Positions 54,057 to 63,861 are shown, numbered from the stretch's first letter. The stretch is DNA of 64,000 nucleotides from Salibaculum halophilum (GCF_002094885.1 NZ_MSIT01000006.1:124001-188000); one strand, 5' to 3'. Made by a program: numbers and translations. Notes: generated from the sequence alone by a model not told the origin.

Positions 54057-56381
54057 GTGCCATCTTTTTCGACAACACTTGAGCAGTCCATTCACGGAGC
54101 ACTGGCGCTGGCCAACGCGCGGCGCCACGAACTGGCCACGCTGGAGCACCTTCTGCTGGCCCTGATCGACGAACCGGACGCTGCGCGGGTGATGAAAGCA
54201 TGCTCGGTCGACCTCGAGGAGTTGCGCAAGACTCTCGAGCAATTCATCGAGGATGACCTCTCCACCCTCGTGACCGAGGTCGAGGGCTCGGAGGCGGTGC
54301 CCACGGCGGCCTTCCAGCGCGTGATACAGCGCGCGGCGATTCATGTTCAGTCTTCGGGCCGGACCGAGGTGACCGGTGCGAATGTGCTGGTCGCGATCTT
54401 CGCCGAACGCGAGTCGAACGCGGCCTATTTCCTGCAGGACCAGGACATGACCCGCTACGACGCGGTCAATTTCATCGCCCACGGCGTGGCGAAGGACCCG
54501 GCCTATGGCGAAAGCCGCCCCGTCACCGGGGCCGAACAGGTCGACGAGGAAAGCACCCGCACCGCGCCCGAGGACAACAAGGACGAGTCCGCGCTGGCCA
54601 AGTACTGCGTCGACCTCAACGCCAAGTCGCACGCGGGCGATGTCGACCCGCTGATCGGGCGGGGCCACGAGGTCGAGCGCTGCGTGCAGGTCCTATGCCG
54701 GCGGCGCAAAAACAACCCGCTTCTTGTGGGGGACCCGGGCGTGGGCAAGACCGCGATCGCCGAAGGCCTTGCCCGCAAGATCGTGAGCAAGGAAGTCCCC
54801 GAGGTCCTGCGCGGGGCCACGATCTATTCGCTCGACATGGGCGCCCTGCTGGCCGGCACGCGCTACCGCGGTGATTTCGAGGAGCGCCTCAAGGCCGTCG
54901 TGCAGGAACTGGAAGAACACCCCGATGCCGTCCTGTTCATCGACGAGATCCACACCGTGATCGGCGCTGGCGCGACCTCGGGCGGCGCCATGGATGCCTC
55001 CAACCTGCTCAAGCCGGCCCTTCAGGGCGGCAAGCTGCGCTGCATGGGCTCGACCACCTACAAGGAGTTTCGACAGCACTTCGAAAAGGACCGCGCCCTG
55101 TCGCGCCGGTTCCAGAAGATCGACGTGACCGAACCCACCGTCGAGGATGCAATCAAGATCCTGCAGGGCCTCAAGCCCTATTTCGAGGGCCACCACGCGA
55201 TCCGCTACACCCACGACGCGATCAAGACCGCGGTGGAACTGTCGGCGCGCTACATCAACGACCGCAAGCTGCCCGACAAGGCCATCGACGTGATCGACGA
55301 GGCCGGCGCTGCGCAGCACCTCGTGGCCGGCAGCAAGCGCCGCAAGACGATCGGCCCCAAGGAGATTGAGGCGGTGGTCGCCAAGATCGCCCGCATCCCG
55401 CCCAAGAACGTCTCGAAGTCCGATGCGGAAGTTCTGCAGGACCTCGAAGGCTCGCTCAAGCGCGTGGTCTTTGGGCAGGACAAGGCGATCGACGCCCTGT
55501 CGTCAGCGATCAAGCTGGCCCGCGCGGGCCTGCGCGAACCGGAGAAGCCCATCGGCAACTACCTCTTCGCCGGGCCCACCGGTGTCGGCAAGACCGAGGT
55601 TGCCAAGCAACTGGCCGACACCCTGGGCGTCGAGATGCTGCGTTTCGACATGTCCGAATACATGGAAAAGCACGCCATCAGCCGCCTGATCGGCGCCCCC
55701 CCGGGCTATGTCGGCTTCGATCAGGGCGGGCTGCTGACAGACGGCGTGGACCAGAACCCGCATTGCGTGCTGCTGCTCGACGAGATCGAGAAGGCGCACC
55801 CGGATGTCTACAACATCCTGTTGCAGGTAATGGACCACGGCCAGTTGACCGATCACAACGGGCGCACCACGGATTTCCGCAACGTGATCCTGATCATGAC
55901 CTCCAACGCGGGCGCCGCCGAACAGGCGCAGGAGGCCGTGGGCTTCGGCCGCGACCGCCGCGAGGGCGAGGACACCGCCGCGATCGAGCGGACCTTCACG
56001 CCGGAGTTCCGCAACCGGCTGGACTCGGTCATCTCCTTCGGGGCGCTGCCCAAGTCGGTGATCCTGCAGGTGGTCGAAAAGTTCGTGCTCCAGCTCGAGG
56101 CGCAGCTGATGGACCGCAACGTCTCCATCGACCTGACGCCGGAGGCCGCCGAGTGGTTGGCCGAGAAGGGCTACGACGACAAGATGGGCGCGCGCCCGCT
56201 GGGCCGGGTAATCCAGGAGCACATCAAGAAACCCCTGGCCGAGGAACTGCTTTTCGGCAAGCTGTCCAAGGGCGGGCTGGTCAAGGTCGGTGTCAAGGAT
56301 GGCGAGATCGAGCTGACCTACGAGCCGCCACAGAACCCACGCCTGGGCGGGGACAAGCCCCGCCTGTTGACGGCGGAGTAG
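54057..56381 (+). CDS. clpA: ATP-dependent Clp protease ATP-binding subunit ClpA
   Basis: 774 residues. Unfoldase partner of ClpP. Clp N-domain repeats at 1-145 (SFSTTLEQSIHGALALANAR), first AAA module with Walker A GDPGVGKTAIAE near residue 224, second with GPTGVGKTEVAK near residue 506, and no ClpB-type middle coiled coil. It starts at a GTG at 54057 (VPSFSTTLEQ) with AGAGGAG upstream. No clpS gene is adjacent on the upstream side, where gloB lies instead. Confidence 0.97.
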   Translation: MPSFSTTLEQSIHGALALANARRHELATLEHLLLALIDEPDAARVMKACSVDLEELRKTLEQFIEDDLSTLVTEVEGSEAVPTAAFQRVIQRAAIHVQSSGRTEVTGANVLVAIFAERESNAAYFLQDQDMTRYDAVNFIAHGVAKDPAYGESRPVTGAEQVDEESTRTAPEDNKDESALAKYCVDLNAKSHAGDVDPLIGRGHEVERCVQVLCRRRKNNPLLVGDPGVGKTAIAEGLARKIVSKEVPEVLRGATIYSLDMGALLAGTRYRGDFEERLKAVVQELEEHPDAVLFIDEIHTVIGAGATSGGAMDASNLLKPALQGGKLRCMGSTTYKEFRQHFEKDRALSRRFQKIDVTEPTVEDAIKILQGLKPYFEGHHAIRYTHDAIKTAVELSARYINDRKLPDKAIDVIDEAGAAQHLVAGSKRRKTIGPKEIEAVVAKIARIPPKNVSKSDAEVLQDLEGSLKRVVFGQDKAIDALSSAIKLARAGLREPEKPIGNYLFAGPTGVGKTEVAKQLADTLGVEMLRFDMSEYMEKHAISRLIGAPPGYVGFDQGGLLTDGVDQNPHCVLLLDEIEKAHPDVYNILLQVMDHGQLTDHNGRTTDFRNVILIMTSNAGAAEQAQEAVGFGRDRREGEDTAAIERTFTPEFRNRLDSVISFGALPKSVILQVVEKFVLQLEAQLMDRNVSIDLTPEAAEWLAEKGYDDKMGARPLGRVIQEHIKKPLAEELLFGKLSKGGLVKVGVKDGEIELTYEPPQNPRLGGDKPRLLTAE

Positions 56382-56421
56382 GCGCGATTAGCACCGGATC
56401 GCGCGCGCAGCTGTAATAGCT

Positions 56422-56452
56422 CGCCCTCGCCGGCATCGGCGGGGGCGTTTTC
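56422..56452 (+). terminator. Rho-independent terminator of clpA
   Basis: CGCCCTCGCCG pairs with CGGCGGGGGCG (one T-G pair) across a GCAT loop, followed by TTTTCT, 41 bases after the clpA stop. Confidence 0.85.
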
Positions 56453-56554
56453 TATTGTGGCGGCGACAAGGCGGGCGGCGCGGTCGGCAGACGGCCCAAG
56501 CAGGACCCGCGGCACAAATGCGACCGCGCCCTCAACACCACCACCCCGGCGGCC

Positions 56555-57559
56555 TCAGGGCCGCAACACCGGCGCCGGGCCCATGGGCAGCGACCCCAGC
56601 CGCGCCTGCCCGTCGTCGAGGACCAGCGTGACGGTCAGCGTCTCGGCGATCTGCGGGGTCTCGTCCAGCGCCTCGCCCATGGTCGCCAGGGTCACGTCGA
56701 ACCCCTCGTCCACGAGGCCGGCACGGCTGGCCATCTTCAGAGCCCGGCGCCACCCCGTCACCGACAGCGTCAGGCTGCCCGCGGCGCGCCCGGCGGCATC
56801 CGCCGTCACGTCGCCGATGACCGAGACCGCCATGTCGCCCCAGTGCGCGCCGAATTCGCGCACCGAAACCGACTCGACCCCCACCGGCCCCGCGCCGCCG
56901 GCAAAGCGGTCCAGCGGCTGATCGAACCTGGCCGTGGCATCCAGCCGCAACTGCCGGATCACGGGGGGCAGCCCGCCCTCGGGGTCGAGCACCTCGCGCC
57001 AGCCGGCGGGCAGCACCAAGCTCTGCGCCTCGGCGAAGACGTCGTAACCGTTGGCGACATCGGGGGCCGCGCGCATCGCCGCCAGCAGCCGCGCCATGGC
57101 GAGGTCGGTACCATCGGCCAGGCCCTGCAGCCGCGGCGCGTCGACCTCGAGCGTTGCGCGCTGAAAGGACAGCGCCGCGTTGGCCCGCACCCGGGCGCTT
57201 GCGCGCATCCGCTCGGTGGTCAGGGTGATCTTGCGCCCCGCCACCTCAAGGCTCTGGGTCTCGGGCCAGACGGCAATGACCTCGTTGGGGCGATAAGCCA
57301 GGGCAAAGACCTGGAACCACGGCGCCTGCCAGGCCAGTCCCGTCGCCCGGTCCTCGATCCGCAGCGCCTCGAAGGTGGTATCGAACCGCGAGGGAAAGCC
57401 GACGGTGGACCAGCCCGCGTGGCTGATCTCGACCCGGCCGCTCGCCTCGGCCTCGGCCAGAGCGGTGGCGATACCCTCCTCGACCGCGCCGCGGGTGTAG
57501 ACCCAGTAGCCGCCGTAAAGCGCGGCCAGTGTCGCCACGATGATCGTCAGCCAGCGCAT
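56555..57559 (-). CDS. DUF2125 domain-containing protein
   Basis: 334 residues. A signal-anchor helix near residues 4-24 (WLTIIVATLAALYGGYWVY) is followed by a beta-rich region typical of DUF2125: EISHAGWSTVGFPSRFDTTF, then WQAPWFQVFALAYRPNEVIA. The family is alphaproteobacterial, probably periplasmic and anchored to the inner membrane, with unknown function. It is divergent from the ChaC gene (about 70 bases). Confidence 0.9.
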   Translation of the reverse strand: MRWLTIIVATLAALYGGYWVYTRGAVEEGIATALAEAEASGRVEISHAGWSTVGFPSRFDTTFEALRIEDRATGLAWQAPWFQVFALAYRPNEVIAVWPETQSLEVAGRKITLTTERMRASARVRANAALSFQRATLEVDAPRLQGLADGTDLAMARLLAAMRAAPDVANGYDVFAEAQSLVLPAGWREVLDPEGGLPPVIRQLRLDATARFDQPLDRFAGGAGPVGVESVSVREFGAHWGDMAVSVIGDVTADAAGRAAGSLTLSVTGWRRALKMASRAGLVDEGFDVTLATMGEALDETPQIAETLTVTLVLDDGQARLGSLPMGPAPVLRP

Positions 57560-57629
57560 CGCTTGCCCTTTCGCCCGTCCTCGGCTTGGTGTTTACAGGG
57601 ACGGTGCAACAAGGGCCAGAGACCAGATC

Positions 57630-58151
57630 ATGTGGGTGTTCGGATACGGATCGCTACTGTGGAACCCCGGGTTCGCACCCGCCGACCAGGTCACCGCCGT
57701 GCTGGCGGATTACCATCGCAGTTTCTGCATGCTCTCGATCCATCACCGCGGCACCCGCGAAACCCCCGGCCTGGTGCTGGCGCTCGACCACGCCCCCGGC
57801 GCGCGGTGCACCGGCGTCGCCCTGCAGGCCGCCCCGCACGAGACCGAGGCCGTGCTGGCCTACCTGCGCGAGCGCGAGCTGGTTTCGGCGGCCTATCACG
57901 AACGGCATGTGCCGCTGCACCTTGCCGACGGCCGCACGGTCGAGGCGCTGGCCTATGTCATCGATCCCGACCACCGCCAATACGTCGACTACCCGCTGGA
58001 AACCCAGGCGCAGATGATCGCCCGCGCCGTCGGCGGGCGCGGCCCCAACCGCGAGTATCTGCTCAACACCCACGCCCACCTGACGCAGATGGGCATCCAC
58101 GATCCGGACATGGATTGGCTGGCCGAACGGGTGTCCCGGCTCGCCCGATAA
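57630..58151 (+). CDS. ChaC-type gamma-glutamylcyclotransferase
   Basis: 173 residues. VFGYGSLLWNPGF at the start is the ChaC substrate-binding signature; RSFCMLSIHHRGTRETPGLV and RGPNREYLLNTHAHL are also typical. ChaC enzymes cleave glutathione to 5-oxoproline and Cys-Gly. The ATG at 57630 (MWVFGYGS) is the natural start. It precedes the MotA/ExbB-like gene by about 70 bases on the same strand. Confidence 0.92.
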   Translation: MWVFGYGSLLWNPGFAPADQVTAVLADYHRSFCMLSIHHRGTRETPGLVLALDHAPGARCTGVALQAAPHETEAVLAYLRERELVSAAYHERHVPLHLADGRTVEALAYVIDPDHRQYVDYPLETQAQMIARAVGGRGPNREYLLNTHAHLTQMGIHDPDMDWLAERVSRLAR

Positions 58152-58221
58152 CCCCTTTTTCATTTGGGTTTTGGCCTGTGACACCCTATGGTCCGGCGAA
58201 AGAACAACACCGGTGCTATTC

Positions 58222-59400
58222 ATGGCGACACGGGACGCCGAGGCAGAGCCACATTTCTCTCAACCCGTGCGGCAGATCATCTCGATGCTTATCGTGCTGG
58301 GGCTGGTCTCCGCAGGGGCCGTCTTTGCCTATCCGCGCGTCTCCGGCGTGTTCCTGGCCAATCCCTACCTGAACGGGTTCATCGGGCTGGTCTTCGTGAT
58401 CGGCGTGCTGTCGTGTTTCGGGCAGGTCTACCAGTTGATCGGCTCGGTTCGGTGGATCGAGGGCTTCGCGCTGGCCCGCCCGGGCCACGAGGTGATCCGC
58501 GCGCCGCAATTGCTGGCGCCGCTGGCGACGCTGCTGCGCTCACGCGGGGCGCGGATGCAGCTGTCGTCGTCGTCCTCGCGCTCGATCCTCGAGTCCGTCG
58601 CGCAGCGGATCGACGAGGACCGCGAGATCACCCGCTACATCGTCAACACGCTGATCTTCCTGGGGCTGCTGGGCACGTTCTACGGGCTGGCCACGACGGT
58701 GCCCGGGCTTGTCGAGACGATCCGGTCGCTGAACCCCGAAGAGGGTGAGAGCGGCGTCGACATCTTCACCCGCCTGCAACGGGGCCTCGAGGCGCAGCTG
58801 GGCGGCATGGGCGTGGCCTTCGCCTCGTCGTTGCTGGGCCTGGCCGGGTCGCTGGTGGTGGGCCTGCTGGAGCTTTTCGCCGGCCACGGGCAGAACCGTT
58901 TCTACCGCGAACTCGAGGAATGGCTGTCCTCGATCACGCGGGTCGGCATGGCCGACGACGACGGCAGCGAGACCAGCGCGCTGGCAAGCATCGTTGACCA
59001 GATGTCCGACCAGATGGAAGTGCTGCAACGCATGGTGATCCAGACCGATGACGGCCACGCGCAGGTGGACGAACGCCTGCAGGTGCTGGCCGGGTCCGTG
59101 GAACGGCTGGCCCAGCGGCTGGAGCAGGACGATACCCCCGGACAGCTTGCCCGCATCGCCGAGAGCCAGGAGGCCCTGGTGCAGGCCATGAAGGACAGCG
59201 GCATGGAGGGTATCGACCCCGAGAGCCGGATGCGCCTGCGCTCGATCGACGTCGGGCTGATGCGCATCCTCGAAGAGATGTCGGCGGGCCGCCAGGAAAC
59301 CGTGCAGGACCTGCGCACCGAGGTCGCCGCGCTGGCGCGCAGCCTGCGTCAGAACCAGAGGCGCGCCGCGCGGCAGAACCAGACCGACGGAGGGTCGTGA
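58222..59400 (+). CDS. MotA/TolQ/ExbB-like proton-channel family protein
   Basis: 392 residues with four predicted membrane helices, about 19-37, 50-72, 139-160 and 196-220. The core YIVNTLIFLGLLGTFYGLAT and GGMGVAFASSLLGLAGSLVV is the MotA/TolQ/ExbB motif region. After residue 225 comes a mostly helical cytoplasmic tail of about 165 residues with coiled-coil character. It is three bases from an OmpA-type partner gene, so the two probably form an ion-driven inner-membrane motor. It is not TolQ or ExbB by length, and no tol, exb or flagellar genes are near. Confidence 0.85.
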   Translation: MATRDAEAEPHFSQPVRQIISMLIVLGLVSAGAVFAYPRVSGVFLANPYLNGFIGLVFVIGVLSCFGQVYQLIGSVRWIEGFALARPGHEVIRAPQLLAPLATLLRSRGARMQLSSSSSRSILESVAQRIDEDREITRYIVNTLIFLGLLGTFYGLATTVPGLVETIRSLNPEEGESGVDIFTRLQRGLEAQLGGMGVAFASSLLGLAGSLVVGLLELFAGHGQNRFYRELEEWLSSITRVGMADDDGSETSALASIVDQMSDQMEVLQRMVIQTDDGHAQVDERLQVLAGSVERLAQRLEQDDTPGQLARIAESQEALVQAMKDSGMEGIDPESRMRLRSIDVGLMRILEEMSAGRQETVQDLRTEVAALARSLRQNQRRAARQNQTDGGS

Positions 59401-59403
59401 CGC

Positions 59404-61752
59404 ATGGCGCTCAGCCGCAGGACCGGGGCCCGGTTCCAGGCGTCGATCTGGCCCGGCTTCGTGGATGCGATGACGGGGCTTCTGCTGGTCCTGATGTTCG
59501 TGCTGACCATCTTCATGGTGATCCAGTTCGCCCTGCGCGAGACCATCTCGGGACAGGAAAACCGCCTGTCGGAACTCTCCGAAGAGGTCGCCGCGCTGAG
59601 CGCGGCGCTGGCGACCGAACAGGATCGCTCGGCCGCGCTGGGCCAGCAGGTGGGCACTCTCTCGGATGACCTGGGCCGGGTCCGCGCCGAGCTGTCCGAC
59701 GCACGCGGCCGGATCGCCGAACAGACCAACGTGATCGACCGGCTGACCGTGGAACGCGACGCCCGCGCCGAGGCCCTGGCCGAGGCCGAGTCACGGATCA
59801 CCGGGTTCGAGGCGCGGGTTGCCGGGCTTCTGGCCGAGCGGCGCGAGGACGAGGCCCGCATCGCGGAGCTGGAGGAAACGCGCGAGGACCTGGTCTCGCA
59901 GAACGAGGCGCTGACCACGGCCGTCGCGCAGGCCCGCGACGAGATCGACGCCCAGGCCGAAAGCGCCCGGCTGGCGGCCGCCCGTCGCGACGCGCTCGAG
60001 GCGCTGATCGCCAATCTGGAGAAGGCCAACAGCGCCGCCGACAACCGCATCGCCCGGCTGGAGTCCGAGACCGAAAGCGCCGAGGCGCGCATATCCGAAC
60101 TTGAACAGGCCCGGCTGGCCGAGGCCGCCGCGGCCGAGGCCCTGCGCGAACGCCTCGAAAACGCCGATGCGGAACTGACGGCCATGACGCTGGCGCTGGA
60201 GGAACAGCGCAAGGAGGCCGAGGAAACCCTGACCCTGCTGGCCGCCGCCCGCAACGCGCGAGATGAACTGGACCAGAACCTCGCCAATGCCTTGCTGGCC
60301 AAGCAGCAAGCCGAGGAGGCGCTGGCCGAGGCTCAGGGCAACACCGTGGCGCTGGACGAGCGCCTCGCCGCCGCGCTGTCGCAACTCGAACAGACCGCAG
60401 GCACGCTGTCACGGACACGGGAGAGCCTGTCGCAGACCCAGTCCGAGCTGTCCGACACGGAAGACGCGCTTTCCAGCTCGCAGGCGCAGCTGGCGCGGAC
60501 CGAGAGCGACCTGGCACAGACGCAAGAGCAGCTTTCCGAGGCGCAAAGCCGTCTGGCCCAATCGCAGGCCGCGCGCGAGGAGATCGCCGCCCGGCTGACG
60601 GCGGCGCTGGCCGCGCAGGACCAGACCGAGGCCGACCTCGAGGCCGCGCGCACCGCCCTGAACGAGGCCCTGTCGCAGAAAGAGGCCGATCTCGCCCGGA
60701 TCGAGGAACAGCTGGCCGCCGCCGTGCTGGCGCGCGACCAGGCCGAGACGGACCGGCGGGACCTGCAGGATCGCCTGTCCGAGGCGTTGCTGGCCGCGCA
60801 GGAGGCCGAGGAGCAGGCCGCAAGCGCCCGCAGCCGGGCCGAAGCGGCGGAAGAGGCGGCACAAACCGCCCGATCACGGGCCGAGACCGCCACCACCGAG
60901 CAGGCCAGCCTGGAAGAGCGCCTCGCCCAGGCCCTCGCCGCGCGGTCCGAAGCCGAAGCCGCGGCCGAAACGGCCACCACCGAGGCGCGGCGCCAGGCCG
61001 CGCTCCTGGCCCAGGCCAACCGCGAACTGGCCGAGGAAGAGGCGCTTTCGGCCGACAGCCAGCGCCGGGTCGCGGCCTTGAACGAACAGGTCGCCACCCT
61101 GCGCAGCGAATTGGGCCGGCTGCAGAACCTGCTCAATATCGCCGAGGACGCCGAGGCCGACTCGCAGTTGCAGATCGAGTCGCTGACGCAAGACCTCAAC
61201 AGCGCCGTCATCCGGGCCCTGGCCGCCGAACGCCGCGCCCGCGCCCTCGAAGAGGCCGAGGCTGAACGGCTGGCCGCCGAGGCCGAGAAGCTGGAGAAAT
61301 TCCGCTCCGATTTCTTCGGCCAGGTGCGCCAGATCGTCGAGGGCCGCGAGGGCGTGCGCATCGAGGGCGACCGCTTCGTGTTTTCCTCGGAGGTGCTGTT
61401 CGAGCCGGGCGAGGCGACCCTGTCCACGGCCGGCGAACGCGAGATCGCCGGGGTCGCCAGCCTGCTGCGTGACATCGCCGACGAAATCCCGCCCGAGATC
61501 GACTGGATCATCCGGGTGGACGGCCACACCGACAACGTGCCGTTGTCGGGCCAGGGCGAATATGCCGACAACTGGGAACTCAGCCAGGCGCGGGCGCTGT
61601 CGGTCGTGCGCTACATGACGGATTTCCTCGGCATCCCGCCAGACCGGCTGGCCGCCAACGGGTTCGGGCAGTATCAACCCATCGCCGAGGGCGACAGCCC
61701 CGAGGCCCGCGCGCAGAACCGCCGGATCGAGTTGAAGTTGACCGAACGCTAG
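59404..61752 (+). CDS. Coiled-coil OmpA-family (MotB-like) protein
   Basis: 782 residues. One membrane helix (about 21-44: DAMTGLLLVLMFVLTIFMV) with Asp21 at its start, the position of the proton-binding Asp of MotB/ExbD. Then about 600 residues of nearly unbroken Ala/Glu/Arg coiled coil, and a peptidoglycan-binding OmpA domain from about residue 658 (VDGHTDNVPLSGQGE, then NWELSQARALSVVRYM). GGAGGG precedes the ATG. Together with the upstream gene it looks like a stator pair whose rod could span the periplasm. I do not recognise a characterised homologue. Confidence 0.88.
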   Translation: MALSRRTGARFQASIWPGFVDAMTGLLLVLMFVLTIFMVIQFALRETISGQENRLSELSEEVAALSAALATEQDRSAALGQQVGTLSDDLGRVRAELSDARGRIAEQTNVIDRLTVERDARAEALAEAESRITGFEARVAGLLAERREDEARIAELEETREDLVSQNEALTTAVAQARDEIDAQAESARLAAARRDALEALIANLEKANSAADNRIARLESETESAEARISELEQARLAEAAAAEALRERLENADAELTAMTLALEEQRKEAEETLTLLAAARNARDELDQNLANALLAKQQAEEALAEAQGNTVALDERLAAALSQLEQTAGTLSRTRESLSQTQSELSDTEDALSSSQAQLARTESDLAQTQEQLSEAQSRLAQSQAAREEIAARLTAALAAQDQTEADLEAARTALNEALSQKEADLARIEEQLAAAVLARDQAETDRRDLQDRLSEALLAAQEAEEQAASARSRAEAAEEAAQTARSRAETATTEQASLEERLAQALAARSEAEAAAETATTEARRQAALLAQANRELAEEEALSADSQRRVAALNEQVATLRSELGRLQNLLNIAEDAEADSQLQIESLTQDLNSAVIRALAAERRARALEEAEAERLAAEAEKLEKFRSDFFGQVRQIVEGREGVRIEGDRFVFSSEVLFEPGEATLSTAGEREIAGVASLLRDIADEIPPEIDWIIRVDGHTDNVPLSGQGEYADNWELSQARALSVVRYMTDFLGIPPDRLAANGFGQYQPIAEGDSPEARAQNRRIELKLTER

Positions 61753-62672
61753 CCCTTGCGCAGGGGCGCGCGGCCGAAGTCTGGCGCCTCGGTGTCCTGG
61801 CCCGCCTCGATGATGCCGCGGCGAATGGCGCGCGTGCGGGTGAAATAGTCGTGCAGCATCTCGCCGTCGCCCTGCCGGATCGCCCTTTGCAGCGCGAACA
61901 GCTCCTCGGTGAAGCGGCCCAGGATTTCCAGCGTCGCGTCCTTGTTCGTCAGAAAGACGTCGCGCCACATGGTCGGGTCGCTGGCGGCGATGCGGGTGAA
62001 GTCGCGAAAGCCGGCGGCGGAATACTTGATGACCTCGCTGTCGGTGACGCGGCGCAGGTCGTCGGCAACGCCCACCATGGTGTAGGCGATCAGGTGCGGG
62101 GTATGCGAGGTGACGGCCAGCACCAGGTCGTGGTGATCGGCGTCCATCTCGTCGGTGTTCGACCCCAGCCCTTGCCAGAAGCGGTGCAGCCGCGCGGTGG
62201 CCTCGGGCGCGGCCCCGTCGGGGACGAGTATGCACCAGCGGTTGTCGAAGAGTTCGGCAAAGCCGGACCGCGGCCCGGATTGTTCCGTGCCCGCCAGCGG
62301 GTGGGCGGGGACGAAATGCACGTTATCGGGCAGGTGCGGCGCCGCCGCCTCGATCACCGCGCGCTTGACCGAGCCGACATCGCTGACCGTCGCGCCCGGT
62401 TGCAGCGCCGGGCCGATCTCGGCCATGACCGCGCCCATGGCCCCCACGGGTACACAGAGCACCACGAGGTCGGCACCCTGCACCGCCTCGGCGGCGCTGT
62501 CGCAGACGCGATCGCACAGGCCGATCTCGCGCGCGATGGCGCGGGTCTCGGGCGAGCGGGCATGGCCCGTGACCTCGCCGGCCAGCCCTGCCCGCCGGAT
62601 GCCCCAGACCATCGACGAGGCAATCAGCCCCAGCCCGATCAGCGCCACGCGGTCGTATTCCTGCGCCATCAC
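61749..62672 (-). CDS. tyrC: Prephenate/arogenate dehydrogenase
   Basis: 307 residues. NAD(P)-binding ALIGLGLIASSMVWGIRRAG at the start, DLVVLCVPVGAMGAVMAEIG, then HPLAGTEQSGPRSGF and a helical dimer domain. It makes tyrosine precursors by oxidative decarboxylation of prephenate or arogenate; which substrate it prefers cannot be told. It follows hisC with a four-base overlap, the common hisC-tyrC order of Alphaproteobacteria, and its stop overlaps the convergent OmpA gene. Confidence 0.93.
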   Translation of the reverse strand: MMAQEYDRVALIGLGLIASSMVWGIRRAGLAGEVTGHARSPETRAIAREIGLCDRVCDSAAEAVQGADLVVLCVPVGAMGAVMAEIGPALQPGATVSDVGSVKRAVIEAAAPHLPDNVHFVPAHPLAGTEQSGPRSGFAELFDNRWCILVPDGAAPEATARLHRFWQGLGSNTDEMDADHHDLVLAVTSHTPHLIAYTMVGVADDLRRVTDSEVIKYSAAGFRDFTRIAASDPTMWRDVFLTNKDATLEILGRFTEELFALQRAIRQGDGEMLHDYFTRTRAIRRGIIEAGQDTEAPDFGRAPLRKG

Positions 62673-63751
62673 GCGGCCTCGCGCCAGTCCTGCAGCGCCG
62701 CGATCAGGCGGCCGGTCTGCGCCGCGTCGCCCACGGTCATCCGCAGGCCCTCGGGAAAACCGTAACCGGGAACGCGGCGCACGATGATCCCCGCATCCAG
62801 CAGCGCCTGATGCGCCGCGCCCGCCTCGTCCGCGTCGGCGAAGCGGGCCAGCACGAAGTTGGTATGGCTGTCATCGCAGGCGATGCCCATCCCGCGCAGT
62901 GCCTCGGTCAGCCGTGCCCGCTGGTCGGCGTTCAAGCCGACGCAGCGGGCGGCCCAGTCGGGATCGCGCAGCGCCGCCTCGGCCGCGGCCAGTTGCACGC
63001 CCGACAGGTTGAAGGGCTGGCGGATGCGCATCAGCACCTCGATCAGCGCCTTGGGCCCATAACCGAAGCCGATGCGCAGCCCGCCCAGCCCGTAGAGCTT
63101 GGAAAAGGTGCGCGTCATCAGGACATTGTCGCGGGTCCGCGCCAAGTCCACGCCGCCATCGTGCCCCGCGGCATACTCGATATAGGCACAGTCCAGCACG
63201 AGGATGACGTCGCCCGGCAGCCCGTCGGCCAGCCGGGTCAACTCGGCCTGCCGCAGGATCGTGCCCGTGGGATTGCCCGGATTGGTCAGCATGACAACCC
63301 GGGTCCTCTCCGTGACTGCGGCGAGGATCGCGTCAATGTCGACCACGCGGTCGCGTTCGGCCACCCTCACCGGCGTGGCCCCGGCCATGTGCGCCACGAT
63401 CGGATACATGGCAAAGCCGTGCGCGGTATGGATGACCTCGTCCCCCGGCCCGGTGAAGGCCTGGCAGACGAATTGCAGCACCTCGTCGGACCCAACGCCG
63501 CAGATCACCCGGTCGGCCTCCAGCCCGTGCACCTGAGATATCGCCCCGCGCAGGTCGGCGTGATCCGTCGACGGGTAGAGATGCGCCGTCCGCGCGGCCT
63601 GCGCGATGGCCTCGACAGCGGCCGGCGGCGGGCCCAGCGGGTTCTCGTTCGACGACAGCTTGAGCGCATCCGTCCGCCCGGCGATGGCCGATTGGCCGCC
63701 AACGTAGGGCGCGATTTCCATGATGCCGGGCTGCGGTTCGATCTTGGTCAT
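62669..63751 (-). CDS. hisC: Histidinol-phosphate aminotransferase
   Basis: 360 residues, PLP fold type I. It has LSSNENPLGPPPAAVEAIAQ at the start, TNPGNPTGTIL, the Asp-Tyr-type region LVLDCAYIEY, and the PLP lysine in TRTFSKLYGLGGLRIGFGYG near residue 217. It acts in histidine synthesis and in this arrangement may also serve aromatic amino acids. AAGGAGG precedes the ATG at 63751. It overlaps tyrC by four bases. Confidence 0.95.
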   Translation of the reverse strand: MTKIEPQPGIMEIAPYVGGQSAIAGRTDALKLSSNENPLGPPPAAVEAIAQAARTAHLYPSTDHADLRGAISQVHGLEADRVICGVGSDEVLQFVCQAFTGPGDEVIHTAHGFAMYPIVAHMAGATPVRVAERDRVVDIDAILAAVTERTRVVMLTNPGNPTGTILRQAELTRLADGLPGDVILVLDCAYIEYAAGHDGGVDLARTRDNVLMTRTFSKLYGLGGLRIGFGYGPKALIEVLMRIRQPFNLSGVQLAAAEAALRDPDWAARCVGLNADQRARLTEALRGMGIACDDSHTNFVLARFADADEAGAAHQALLDAGIIVRRVPGYGFPEGLRMTVGDAAQTGRLIAALQDWREAA

Positions 63752-63813
63752 CCGGACCTCCTTGCAGCACGTTCTAGCGCCGGTGCGCTGTGGCGACCAC
63801 CCGCAAATGCGAA

Positions 63814-63841
63814 GGGCCGCGGCGGTTCCCCGTCGCGGCCC
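63814..63841 (-). terminator. Hairpin after rpsD
   Basis: On the minus strand GGGCCGCG and CGCGGCCC pair across a GC-rich loop of about 12 bases, 21 bases beyond the rpsD stop; the T-run is short (TTCG). A factor-independent terminator of rpsD is likely by position. Confidence 0.65.
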
Positions 63842-63861
63842 CGGCATGGAAACCGACAGGA

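Noticed and set aside
58222..61752. Zorya-type ZorAB defence pair
   Set aside because: The channel/OmpA combination is similar in principle, but the long coiled coil is in the OmpA protein, no ZorC/ZorD or ZorE-like gene is adjacent, and flanking genes are housekeeping.
59404..61752. SMC- or myosin-like ATPase, suggested by the coiled coil
   Set aside because: No Walker motif is present; the ends are a membrane helix and an OmpA domain.
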